NCBI GenBank assembly: GCA_020636435.1 | Contig: JACJXX010000001.1 | Location: forward strand, 4,743,501-4,807,500 | DNA length: 64,000 nucleotides | Reading direction: 5' to 3' | Source of the DNA: Lewinellaceae bacterium | GTDB taxonomy: Bacteria > Bacteroidota > Bacteroidia > Chitinophagales > Saprospiraceae | Translations under genes and position numbers: made by a program | Shown here: positions 49,549 through 59,786 of the stretch, in pieces | Position numbering within the stretch: the stretch's first letter is position 1 | How the letters are laid out: each line of letters starts with the position of its first letter | The notes under the pieces: model-generated | Databases searched by the model: none | Told to the model about the DNA's origin: nothing | The model's input: the letters and a program-made list of their open reading frames with translations, nothing else

Positions 49549-51762
49549 ATGGGTCAAACAATTACACTTGTCATCCCCGTTTTCGGCGTGCTGGCGCTCT
49601 TGTATACCTTTTGGCGCTCATCCTGGGTTACCAGGCAGGAAGTGGGCACGGAGCGCATGGCGAGAATAGCCAAAAACATCTCCGACGGGGCAATGGCATT
49701 CCTCAAAGCAGAATACCGCGTACTATCCATATTCGTGGTCGCTGTAGCGGTGCTTCTGGGTTTTAGCGGAACTTCGGAAGGTTCCTCGCCCCTTATCGCC
49801 TTTTCCTTTATCCTTGGCGCGGTATGTTCTGCATTAGCGGGTTTCATCGGCATGAAAGTGGCCACGAGGGCCAATGTGCGCACGACCAACGCCGCCCGCA
49901 CCAGCCTGGGCAAGGCCCTGGAAGTGGCTTTCGCCGGAGGATCCGTCATGGGGATGGGCGTTGTCGGCCTGGGCGTGCTTGGCCTGGGGCTTTTGATGTT
50001 GCTCTATACCAATGTGTTCATTGCCCCGCTGCAGGCTGCTGCCAGCGCAGAGGAGATGCAGCAATATGTCTGGGACGTCAATAAAGTGATCACCGTGATT
50101 ACCGGGTTTTCTTTTGGGGCTTCTTCTATCGCCCTCTTTGCCCGTGTTGGGGGAGGCATCTACACCAAGGCTGCCGACGTAGGCGCCGACCTGGTAGGCA
50201 AGGTGGAAGCCGGCATTCCGGAAGACCACCCGCTGAACCCGGCAACCATCGCCGACAACGTGGGCGACAACGTAGGAGATGTGGCCGGCATGGGCGCCGA
50301 CCTTTTCGAATCTTATGTAGGCTCTATCATCGGCACGATGGTGCTGGGCGCTACCTTCATCGGCATTGCGGGTTTTGAGGTTGACAACGCTTTTGGCGGC
50401 CTCAATGCCGTGCTGTTGCCTTTGGTGCTGGCCGGCATAGGGATTCTCACCTCCATCCTGGGCACCTTCTTCGTCCGGGTTAAAGAAGGAGGCAACCCGC
50501 AGAAAGCCCTCAACCGGGGCGAATTCATCTCCTCCGGTATCATGCTGTTGGCCACCATCGGCATCGTCAACTGGATGCTGCCGGAAGGCTGGACCGATAA
50601 AACCGGTTATGAATATTCTACCCTGGGCGTTATCCTCGCCGTCATTTTCGGCCTGGTCGCCGGCTTGCTCATCGGCCTGATCACCGAGTTTTATACCGGC
50701 ACCGGCACGCGCCCGGTAAAGGGCATCGTCAACCAGTCGGTGACCGGAGCAGCTACCAATATCATTGCGGGCCTGGGTGTGGGCATGCAGTCTACGGCCA
50801 TTCCGATTGTGATCCTGGCCGCCGCCATCATCGGCGCTCACGAATTTGCCGGCCTTTACGGCATCGCCATCGCCGCCGTCGGCATGCTTTCCAATACCGG
50901 CATCCAGTTGGCCGTCGACGCTTATGGCCCGATATCCGACAATGCCGGCGGCATTGCCGAAATGGGAGAATTGCCCAAAGAGGTGCGCAGCCGAACCGAT
51001 AAGCTCGATGCTGTGGGCAATACCACCGCTGCTATTGGCAAAGGCTTTGCCATCGGCTCCGCCGCGTTGACCGCGTTGGCGCTCTTCGCCGCCTTTATGA
51101 CCGCCGCCGACATCAACAGCATCAACATCGCCAACCCGCAGGTGATGGCCGGGTTGTTCCTGGGGGGCATGCTGCCTTTCCTCTTTTCTTCCCTGGCCAT
51201 GGGCGCCGTTGGCCGCGCCGCGATGGATATGATCCAGGAGGTGCGCCGCCAGTTCGCCAACATTCCCGAACTGAAAGCGGCACTGGAAGTAATGAAGCGC
51301 AACGGCGAAAAACCTATGGATACATGGACCAAGGCAGACCAGGATACCTTCCATGCTGCCGACGGGAAGGCCGAATACAGCAAGTGTGTGGAGATTTCCA
51401 CCAAGGCCTCTATCCGCGAAATGGTCCTTCCGGGCGTCGTTGCCATTGGTTCTCCCGTGGCGGTCGGCTTCCTGGGCGGAGCCGAAATGCTGGGCGGCCT
51501 GCTGGCCGGCGTTACCGTAGCCGGCGTACTGATGGCCATCTTCCAGTCGAACGCCGGCGGGGCGTGGGACAACGCCAAGAAAATGTTCGAAGAGGGCGTC
51601 GAAATCCAGGGCCAAATGTACTACAAAGGCTCCGACCCGCACAAAGCAGCCGTGGTGGGAGATACGGTTGGCGACCCCTTTAAAGATACTTCCGGCCCAT
51701 CGCTCAACATCCTGCTCAAGCTGATGTCGGTCGTGGCTCTGGTGATCGCACCGCTGTTGTAG
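49549..51762 (+). CDS. hppA: Membrane-bound ion-translocating pyrophosphatase (K+-dependent type)
   Basis: 737 residues with about 16 membrane segments. It couples hydrolysis of pyrophosphate to pumping of H+ or Na+ across the inner membrane. The signature loop is DVGADLVGKVEAGIPED at about 210, followed by NPATIADNVGDNVGDVAGMGADL with the metal/PPi-binding Asp residues, and a late VVGDTVGDPFKDTSGPSLN. In the potassium motif GNTTAAIGKG (about 490-499) an Ala replaces the Lys of K+-independent enzymes, so K+ dependence is predicted. Whether H+ or Na+ is moved cannot be read with confidence. It has its own promoter and a terminator, so it is monocistronic. Confidence 0.95.
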   Translation: MGQTITLVIPVFGVLALLYTFWRSSWVTRQEVGTERMARIAKNISDGAMAFLKAEYRVLSIFVVAVAVLLGFSGTSEGSSPLIAFSFILGAVCSALAGFIGMKVATRANVRTTNAARTSLGKALEVAFAGGSVMGMGVVGLGVLGLGLLMLLYTNVFIAPLQAAASAEEMQQYVWDVNKVITVITGFSFGASSIALFARVGGGIYTKAADVGADLVGKVEAGIPEDHPLNPATIADNVGDNVGDVAGMGADLFESYVGSIIGTMVLGATFIGIAGFEVDNAFGGLNAVLLPLVLAGIGILTSILGTFFVRVKEGGNPQKALNRGEFISSGIMLLATIGIVNWMLPEGWTDKTGYEYSTLGVILAVIFGLVAGLLIGLITEFYTGTGTRPVKGIVNQSVTGAATNIIAGLGVGMQSTAIPIVILAAAIIGAHEFAGLYGIAIAAVGMLSNTGIQLAVDAYGPISDNAGGIAEMGELPKEVRSRTDKLDAVGNTTAAIGKGFAIGSAALTALALFAAFMTAADINSINIANPQVMAGLFLGGMLPFLFSSLAMGAVGRAAMDMIQEVRRQFANIPELKAALEVMKRNGEKPMDTWTKADQDTFHAADGKAEYSKCVEISTKASIREMVLPGVVAIGSPVAVGFLGGAEMLGGLLAGVTVAGVLMAIFQSNAGGAWDNAKKMFEEGVEIQGQMYYKGSDPHKAAVVGDTVGDPFKDTSGPSLNILLKLMSVVALVIAPLL

Positions 51763-51793
51763 AAGGAATGAAGGAAGGAAAGAAGGAGGGAAG

Positions 51794-51838
51794 GAAAGCG
51801 CCTTGTTTTGGATAAGCCGAAGCGGGGCGCTTTCTTTT
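51794..51838 (+). terminator. Rho-independent terminator of hppA
   Basis: GAAAGCGCC (51794-51802) pairs with GGCGCTTTC (51826-51834), followed by TTTTC. Just before it is a purine (GGAA)n-like stretch at about 51763-51798 that is itself a short tandem repeat. Confidence 0.75.
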
Positions 51839-52036
51839 CATGCAACTTATTATCGGCTAAATCCTTTTTATTCTAAGAGAAACGGGTTTCCCGGACAGGG
51901 CGATGAAGCCCTTTGCTGTTACCAATTCGTTAAAAATGGAGGCAAACGAAAGCATCAACCGAATTTTTTGTTATAAAAAAGTATATTTATCAATTATTTT
52001 TCGTTAAAGAATTTTTCATCCCTAGACAGCTTTAAA

Positions 52037-54148
52037 ATGTCATTCTTTATGAAATTCAGAGGACCGATCTTTTTTTCCATATTGGCCATTGCGCTATTGG
52101 CCGCCGCAATTTATCCGCAGGTGGACAACGGGGAGAAGGAAGCTGTGCTGATGCAGAGCATCATCAGCGGCTTCAACCAGCTCCACTTCCGGCCCAAGGC
52201 CATTGACGATGATTTTTCCGAGGACGTATTCGACTTCTACCTAGATCAAATAGACGCGGGCCGCCGTTTTCTCACCCAGGAAGACATCGCCAGGCTGGAA
52301 CCCTTTAAATTAAAGCTGGATGATGAGATCAACGCCAGCTCTTTCGAATTTTTCAACCTTTCCCAGGAGATTCGGAAAGCCGGGTTTGAAAAGACTCAGG
52401 CCTTCTACCGCGAGGCTTTAGCCGAACCTTTTGATTATACAGCCGAAGAGGCTATAGAACTCGATGGAGAAAAACGCCACTTTGCCCAAGATGACGCCGA
52501 GCTTCGCGAATTCTGGCGCAAATATGCCAAGTATGAAACGGTGCAACGCCTGGAGCGGATGCTGGAGGAGCAGGAGGAAAAAGGGGAGGAAGAAGAAAAG
52601 CGCAGCTTTGAAGAACTGGAAAAGGACGCCCGCGCCGAGGTGCTGGAGTTTTTCGATGACTGGTACAACCGCATCGAGAAAATGAAGCGCGAAGATTATC
52701 TGAGCGTATACCTCAATACCATCACCCACATATTCGACCCCCATTCCGAGTATTACCAGCCCATCGATAAGGAGAACTTCAATATTCAGTTTTCCGGCCG
52801 CCTGGAAGGCATCGGCGCCAGCCTGCGTACCGAAAAGGACAACACCAAAGTCGTTCGGGTCATAGTGGGCGGCCCGGCCTGGAAGCAAAAAGAACTGGAA
52901 GAGGACGACATCATCCTCAAGGTCAGGCAGGAAGGCGAAAAAGAACCTTTAGACATAACAGGCATGCAGATCAACGACGTGGTGCAGCTGATCCGGGGGA
53001 AAAAAGGCACTAACGTCACGCTGACCATCAAAAAGATTGACGGCACCGTCAAAAATATCACCATTGAGCGGGACATCGTCGTGCTCGAAGAGCAATTTGC
53101 CAAGTCGCTGATCCTGGAAGGGCCCAATGAAGGAGAAAGAATCGGCTACATCAACCTGCCGAGCTTTTATGCCGACTTCCAGAACCGCGACGGGCAATCC
53201 AGCGCCAAAGACATTGAAACAGAACTCGATAAGCTCAAGGCGGAAAAGGTGGACGGCATCATCCTCGACCTTCGCTACAACGGGGGGGGCTCCCTGAGAG
53301 ACGTCCAGAAAATGACCGGCTATTTCATCGAAAAAGGGCCGGTGGTGCAGGTGAAATCGCGCTGGCGGGAACCGGAAGTGCTCCGGGATGTCGACCCCCG
53401 CGTTCAGTACGACGGGCCGCTGATCGTCATGGTCAACAACTACAGCGCTTCGGCTTCAGAAATCCTGGCGGCAGCCCTGCAGGACTACAACCGGGCCATC
53501 ATCGTGGGCAGCAAGTCTACCTATGGCAAAGGCACGGTTCAGCAGTTTCTCGACCTCGACCGCACCATCAGCGGATACAATGAAATCAAACCGCTGGGGG
53601 AGATCAAGCTGACCATTTCGAAATTCTTCCGCATCACGGGCGGCTCCAATCAACTGAAAGGGGTGGAGTCGGATATCGTCCTTCCGGATAATTTCCACTA
53701 CCTGGAAACGGGAGAGCGGGACCGCGAGTACGCCATGGAGTGGACGGAGATCGATCCGGCTGATTTCAGCCAGAATGTGATGAAAATAAAAAACATGGAT
53801 GAGATTCGCCGGCGCAGCGAAGCGCGCGTTGCTCAGGACTCCACCTTCCAGAAGGTGCTGGAAAACGCCCGGCGCCTGAAAGAGCAACAGGATTTCTCGG
53901 AATATCCGCTCCAGCTTTCCGCCTACCAGTCGCTGGTGAAAAAGCAGCAAGAGGAAGCCAAGCAATTCGATGGCTTGTTTGACGCGGAGGTCAACCACGG
54001 CGTCGCCAACCTGGGAGTAGATTTGCCGCACATCAACTCCGATGAATCGCGCACGGCCCGCAACCAGGATTGGGTGGAGTCGGTCACTAAAGATGTCTAC
54101 ATTAAAGAGACGCTGAATATCATGCACGATCTTATCGTGCTGAGGTAG
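52037..54148 (+). CDS. prc: Tail-specific protease (C-terminal processing peptidase, S41)
   Basis: 703 residues. N-terminal signal/anchor (FRGPIFFSILAIALLAAAIY), Prc N-terminal helical domain (about 40-230), PDZ domain (about 255-335: GIGASLRTEKDNTKVVRV...GGPAWKQKELEEDDIIL), then the S41 peptidase core with NNYSASASEILAAALQDYN (Ser about 472) and STYGKGTVQQFL (Lys about 498) forming the catalytic dyad. A C-terminal DUF3340-like extension completes the Tsp architecture. It degrades misfolded or tagged periplasmic proteins by binding their C-terminal tails. A terminator follows the stop. The charged EEQEEKGEEEEKRSFEELEK linker at about 180-200 is extra. Confidence 0.93.
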   Translation: MSFFMKFRGPIFFSILAIALLAAAIYPQVDNGEKEAVLMQSIISGFNQLHFRPKAIDDDFSEDVFDFYLDQIDAGRRFLTQEDIARLEPFKLKLDDEINASSFEFFNLSQEIRKAGFEKTQAFYREALAEPFDYTAEEAIELDGEKRHFAQDDAELREFWRKYAKYETVQRLERMLEEQEEKGEEEEKRSFEELEKDARAEVLEFFDDWYNRIEKMKREDYLSVYLNTITHIFDPHSEYYQPIDKENFNIQFSGRLEGIGASLRTEKDNTKVVRVIVGGPAWKQKELEEDDIILKVRQEGEKEPLDITGMQINDVVQLIRGKKGTNVTLTIKKIDGTVKNITIERDIVVLEEQFAKSLILEGPNEGERIGYINLPSFYADFQNRDGQSSAKDIETELDKLKAEKVDGIILDLRYNGGGSLRDVQKMTGYFIEKGPVVQVKSRWREPEVLRDVDPRVQYDGPLIVMVNNYSASASEILAAALQDYNRAIIVGSKSTYGKGTVQQFLDLDRTISGYNEIKPLGEIKLTISKFFRITGGSNQLKGVESDIVLPDNFHYLETGERDREYAMEWTEIDPADFSQNVMKIKNMDEIRRRSEARVAQDSTFQKVLENARRLKEQQDFSEYPLQLSAYQSLVKKQQEEAKQFDGLFDAEVNHGVANLGVDLPHINSDESRTARNQDWVESVTKDVYIKETLNIMHDLIVLR

Positions 54149-54173
54149 GTTAAACTAAATACTGGACAAAGCG

Positions 54174-54213
54174 AGCCATCCCGGAAATCCATCCAATCCG
54201 GGATGGCTTTCTT
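54174..54213 (+). terminator. Rho-independent terminator of prc
   Basis: AGCCATCCCGG (54174-54184) and CCGGGATGGCT (54198-54208) form an 11-bp stem followed by TTCTTC. It marks the boundary between the GC-rich core and the AT-rich island that follows. Confidence 0.78.
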
Positions 54214-54319
54214 CGGTTATGCTATGCTGAAATATTTCCTATGATATGCAATATTTCCTTCAACCTGTTGAGGTGAGACAAGTTTTCGGAATCATGCTTT
54301 CCATCCTTTTTCCAGAATC

Positions 54320-55351
54320 CTAGAAAATAGGCTCTTTTGTTTTTAATAGAGAATCTATAAGATTAACAATACTTGTATCAATTTCATGTGAATCATCAAG
54401 GAAATATAAAGTTCTTTTTCTATCAACTAAAAATGATTTTCTAATTTTACTAGAATCAAACCAGTTGCCTGTAGGATTTCTATAACAAAAAGGAATAAAA
54501 ATAGCATTTATGGTCATTGTTGTCAAACTAATTTTACTATCCCATGCTTCATAGCTAGAACTACTTTGCTTATCTATCCAATCAACTGTACAGGCGCATT
54601 GGCCTAATACAATAATATTACTATTTTGATCATCACCTGTATGGAGCCACGCTACTAAATCTAAACCATCATCGCCATAATTATTTTCAGGATATGATTC
54701 TTCATTAAAGTTTGGGCTTAACTTCTCATTTAAATCACTTGCTAAATTTTTTATTTTATTCAAACAGGTTGCAGTTTTTCCATACCTAGGATTATCATTC
54801 AGAGGGTTAGAACCGAACAAAACTACAGAAGCATTAGTAGGTAATAAGTTTTTTAATGCTTGTAAGCTAATTACCTCGAAATAAGATGAAATTAATTCTG
54901 AAATCTGTTTCTTTAAAAGGAATAAATTTGAACAAAGAAGTAAAAATAAATAGTACTTATGTTTAATGTTATCCGAATTATATTTTAATATTAAATCATC
55001 TTTTTCAATATCGAAGGGATAACATGTTTTATAATGTTGTTTCCTGAATTTTATTATTTCAAACCAGGAATTAACACGCTCTATCCATTTATCATGCTTT
55101 TTGTACCTTTGTGTTGGTATACCGGTATCTTCCTCCTCGAGGTTCTTCATCTCTTCTAGGTCATCAGGATCACTTTCATACAAATCCTCTTCTCTTTCAG
55201 CTAATCTATCAATTATGTCCATTATGGAAACTTCACCATCAATATTTGCTAAACACAATAACTCAATGTAGTCAGCCCAATGAAAACCTTTATACTTTGG
55301 GTAACTTGGTTTTCTCTGTAAATTGGCTATATAATTATCATTTATGTTCAT
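54320..55351 (-). CDS. Unknown protein of the AT-rich methyltransferase island (possible divergent nuclease)
   Basis: 343 residues from the ATG at 55351, which lies 7 bp after the ParB-type gene and has an AGGAAGA ribosome site; an earlier ATG would overlap that gene by 35 bp. N-terminal 100 residues are acidic and helical (HWADYIELLCLANIDGEVS, EREEDLYESDPDDLEEMKNL). About 225-260 reads YGDDGLDLVAWLHTGDD, then NIIVLGQCACTVDWIDK: Asp231 before a hydrophobic strand and a VLGQCA strand resemble the D ... (E/Q)xK core of PD-(D/E)XK nucleases, but the Lys is absent from QCA and only K261 follows nearby. Not an established family call. The frame is AT-rich like the other two island genes. Confidence 0.75.
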   Translation of the reverse strand: MNINDNYIANLQRKPSYPKYKGFHWADYIELLCLANIDGEVSIMDIIDRLAEREEDLYESDPDDLEEMKNLEEEDTGIPTQRYKKHDKWIERVNSWFEIIKFRKQHYKTCYPFDIEKDDLILKYNSDNIKHKYYLFLLLCSNLFLLKKQISELISSYFEVISLQALKNLLPTNASVVLFGSNPLNDNPRYGKTATCLNKIKNLASDLNEKLSPNFNEESYPENNYGDDGLDLVAWLHTGDDQNSNIIVLGQCACTVDWIDKQSSSSYEAWDSKISLTTMTINAIFIPFCYRNPTGNWFDSSKIRKSFLVDRKRTLYFLDDSHEIDTSIVNLIDSLLKTKEPIF

Positions 55352-55358
55352 GATGGAT

Positions 55359-56441
55359 TCAATCTTCCTCGGAAAAAAGTTTTGATTCAACAATTAGTCT
55401 TAGATTATGTGCAATACTCCTAATTTCTTTTAAATTATCTAAATCCAACTCATTTGGTTTCTCAACCAAATGGATATATTTGTTTGCAGTTTGAATCTGA
55501 TTTAACGAGTCACTAATAGATAGTTTAAATATTTCATAGGGTTCTTCCGTATAAAGGATAGCTTCATCTAATGATTTACCAGATTCAAATATTTCTAATG
55601 CTTTTGTTGAACCTAATATTTTATTTAATTGTCCTAAATTCCTTGACTCCCCCAATCTGGTTTTATTCTCTGCGTTTTTTTCTGAAACCCATTTAACAAG
55701 GGATTCCAAGTTTTCTAGATCAATGTTTTGAACTGGATTATCATCAGCAGTATTTACTTTAAGAAATTTTCGAATATTACTCCATCTCAAGGCATTATAA
55801 TAAACTCCAAAGTCTAAAACTTCTTCGTTCAAACCAGGAATATCAAAATAGTCTTGTTCGCTTATCTTTTGAAATAAAGATAAACCAACTAATAATTGCT
55901 GAACATAATCTGACCTGCTTCCGATAGCTCGCGCCAAACTTTTATATTGTTCAGTTAAAGACAATCCCGCGTAGCTTTCCTTTAGGCTTTTAAGATACTT
56001 AGCTTTTGAAAGAGCACTCCAGGATTTTACCCCTGTAATATGTTTAAAACCAAGGTAGTCAAGAATATCTGCTCTTTTGTCATATGTAAATGTTGGAAGT
56101 TCATCAGGTTTAAACTTGGCATCATCCGAGATTGATTTTACTGAAACTGCTCGTTTCATCGCAAGTTCAGGGTTTAATAAAAGCTTAACGGCAGTCAATC
56201 TTCTATTCCCTTCAACCACATTGTAGTGCCCTTGCCGACCTTCTATTTCAACAACAAGTAATGGCTCTGCAGGAAAGAAGCCTTTTTCACCAATTGAGCC
56301 CATCAACTCAATTATAGATGCATCTCTAAGCATCCAGTTAATGACTTCAGCTTCGTTTGTTCTATCTAAAGTTGTAGTCGGCAAGCGGGGATTTTCAGGA
56401 TCGAAGTGAAGATTCGAAACGCTTATATACTCAATATTCAT
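55359..56441 (-). CDS. ParB/Srx-fold N-terminal domain protein in the island
   Basis: 360 residues from the ATG at 56441 (frame open to 56471). Residues about 1-90 show a ParB-like fold: VSNLHFDPENPRLP, IGEKGFFPAEPLLVVE, GHYNVVEGNRRLTAVKLLL, where the GNRRLTA motif at about 78-84 matches the ParB/sulfiredoxin catalytic or CTP-binding loop. The remainder is mostly helical and unfamiliar. It is not the chromosomal ParB: the C-terminal dimer and HTH region typical of it is not visible. In related islands such proteins act as nucleases or DNA-binding adaptors of restriction systems. It is 35 bp from the methyltransferase gene stop. Confidence 0.82.
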   Translation of the reverse strand: MNIEYISVSNLHFDPENPRLPTTTLDRTNEAEVINWMLRDASIIELMGSIGEKGFFPAEPLLVVEIEGRQGHYNVVEGNRRLTAVKLLLNPELAMKRAVSVKSISDDAKFKPDELPTFTYDKRADILDYLGFKHITGVKSWSALSKAKYLKSLKESYAGLSLTEQYKSLARAIGSRSDYVQQLLVGLSLFQKISEQDYFDIPGLNEEVLDFGVYYNALRWSNIRKFLKVNTADDNPVQNIDLENLESLVKWVSEKNAENKTRLGESRNLGQLNKILGSTKALEIFESGKSLDEAILYTEEPYEIFKLSISDSLNQIQTANKYIHLVEKPNELDLDNLKEIRSIAHNLRLIVESKLFSEED

Positions 56442-56476
56442 AAATAAAAATTTGAATTGGTATTGCGTCAATTAGA

Positions 56477-57442
56477 TTAGCTACAGAATTGTTGTTTTAT
56501 TGACAGAGCAATATGATAACTTACCATCGGAGGTACCGCGTTTCCGATTTGATTCAATTTGCTTTGAACACTTCCACTAAGCCTAAACCAACTTGGAAAG
56601 CTTTGAATTGTTGCGGCCTCTCTTACTGATAATGTTCTTCTTGTTCCGTCCTTTAATTTTACTCTCATCATATCACCGGTACAACCACTTAAATTTCTAC
56701 AAGTTACTGTTCTAGAGGGTTTCGTGAAGGATATATCTCTTGGATTCACACAATTTGACGCTATTTCATACTTCCTAATGTAATTATCCATTCTTGAATT
56801 TAGTACTATTGTATCTTTTGGGACTTTTGTTCTAATATTTCCGATCGCTGTTCTAACATTTATTGCCGATCCAATAGGTGTTGGGAAATCATAACTTTTT
56901 CTTTCCTTAAACCCCACAACAAACAGTCTTTCTCTAGTCTGTGGAACGTAGTAATCCTTTGCGTTGATGATTTTTGACTTAACATTGTAGCCTAGTTCGT
57001 TCAAATCTTGAATTAATCTTTCAAGATAATGTTTGTTTTTATATACCATGCCTTTAACATTTTCAAAAATGCAAACTGCGGGCTGAACTTTTTCGATTGC
57101 ATCGATGAAAACGGGGAACCCATTTCGTTTGTCTTTTGCTCCATTTTGTCTACCTGCAACGCTATAAGGTTGGCATGGGGGGCCTGCAATCAAAATTTCA
57201 GCTTCCGGGTACTTGGAATTCAATGATAGATTCGTACAATAACATTCCCCTCTCAAATTCCTATTATAGGAATCACACGCATCTTTATTCACTTCAAAAC
57301 CAATAGTATCAAATCCAACAGCTTCAAAACCTAGTGATAAGCCACCACATCCAGCAAATAGATCAAGCACTTTCACTCCAATAGATTTGTCAGCTCTTAA
57401 GGCTTCGCTGATTTTTTTGATATAACTCATCTCTGTCGCCAT
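56477..57442 (-). CDS. DNA (cytosine-5-)-methyltransferase
   Basis: 321 residues from the ATG at 57442; a second start at 57430 is possible. Ten-motif C5 methyltransferase layout is visible: DLFAGCGGLSLGFEAVGF (motif I), AGPPCQPYSVAG with catalytic Cys about 90 (IV), ENVKG (VI), QTRERLFVVGF (VIII), VREAATIQSFPSWF (IX), and LNQIGNAVPPMVS (X). It methylates the C5 of cytosine in an unknown recognition sequence. A TATGTTTG element lies about 36 bp upstream. First gene of the three-gene AT-rich island; the neighbours suggest a restriction-modification-like or epigenetic defence role. Confidence 0.93.
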   Translation of the reverse strand: MATEMSYIKKISEALRADKSIGVKVLDLFAGCGGLSLGFEAVGFDTIGFEVNKDACDSYNRNLRGECYCTNLSLNSKYPEAEILIAGPPCQPYSVAGRQNGAKDKRNGFPVFIDAIEKVQPAVCIFENVKGMVYKNKHYLERLIQDLNELGYNVKSKIINAKDYYVPQTRERLFVVGFKERKSYDFPTPIGSAINVRTAIGNIRTKVPKDTIVLNSRMDNYIRKYEIASNCVNPRDISFTKPSRTVTCRNLSGCTGDMMRVKLKDGTRRTLSVREAATIQSFPSWFRLSGSVQSKLNQIGNAVPPMVSYHIALSIKQQFCS

Positions 57443-57477
57443 TTTTTTGTAATAGTACAAGATTTGCCCAATAGAGC

Positions 57478-57485
57478 CAAACATA
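57478..57485 (-). promoter_or_regulatory. Candidate -7 promoter element (TATGTTTG) of the island
   Basis: On the minus strand TATGTTTG matches TAnnTTTG, about 36 bp before the methyltransferase start. A TTG at -33 is not obvious. Moderate support. Confidence 0.45.
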
Positions 57486-57547
57486 ATCTTGTTATTATGA
57501 AAAATTGAAGATGGTTTCTTCCTTGAAGTATGGAAAGTCATCAACAA

Positions 57548-57827
57548 TAATCCTACCCTATGCCAAATTAAACCTATAAGGTTGTGCCGGCCTCTGCAAA
57601 TGAGCAGATTTCAGGTTTGCCGAAAGCTGGCAGAGGTATGCAGCGGAGGGCATAGCGCAGGTCCCTGCCCGTTGCTGCGCAGTCCGACCGAAGGGAGAAT
57701 TGGGCAGCAACTTAAAGCTTTATGCAAGCAAGTTTACAACTAAAAGACATCATAGGCGGCAGAGAAGTTTCGCCTCTTAACCCCCGTTAAGACTTAAAAA
57801 ACGATATTATCCCCAAAACGTTATAAC
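57548..57827. other. Spacer between the island and the ABC-F gene
   Basis: No gene seen. It begins with CCCTATGCCAAAT as in the spacer upstream of pth and contains CCTCTGC ... GCAGAGG and other small symmetric segments. This is GC-rich again, so the AT-rich island ends near 57540. Confidence 0.5.
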
Positions 57828-57884
57828 TTGCATGGTTTTAGAATATCGTTCTGGCGATGCTTTGCCATAAAAAAACAGACAGCA

Positions 57885-59762
<1,878 letters not shown>

Positions 59763-59786
59763 TATCCCTGCGAGCCCCCTTCCCCC

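Noticed and set aside
49834..51642. 602-codon antisense open frame opposite hppA
   Set aside because: It lies entirely opposite a certain gene, has low-complexity Gly/His/Asp composition and no domain. High-GC antisense frames like this are common shadows.
54320..57547. BREX, DISARM or a known type I/III restriction system
   Set aside because: None of the hallmark helicase, PglZ, HsdR or HsdS genes is present. Only the methyltransferase is clearly identified.
57548..57827. Possible tRNA or small RNA near the right edge of the island
   Set aside because: GC-rich symmetric segments are present, but no cloverleaf arms, anticodon or CCA-type end could be aligned.
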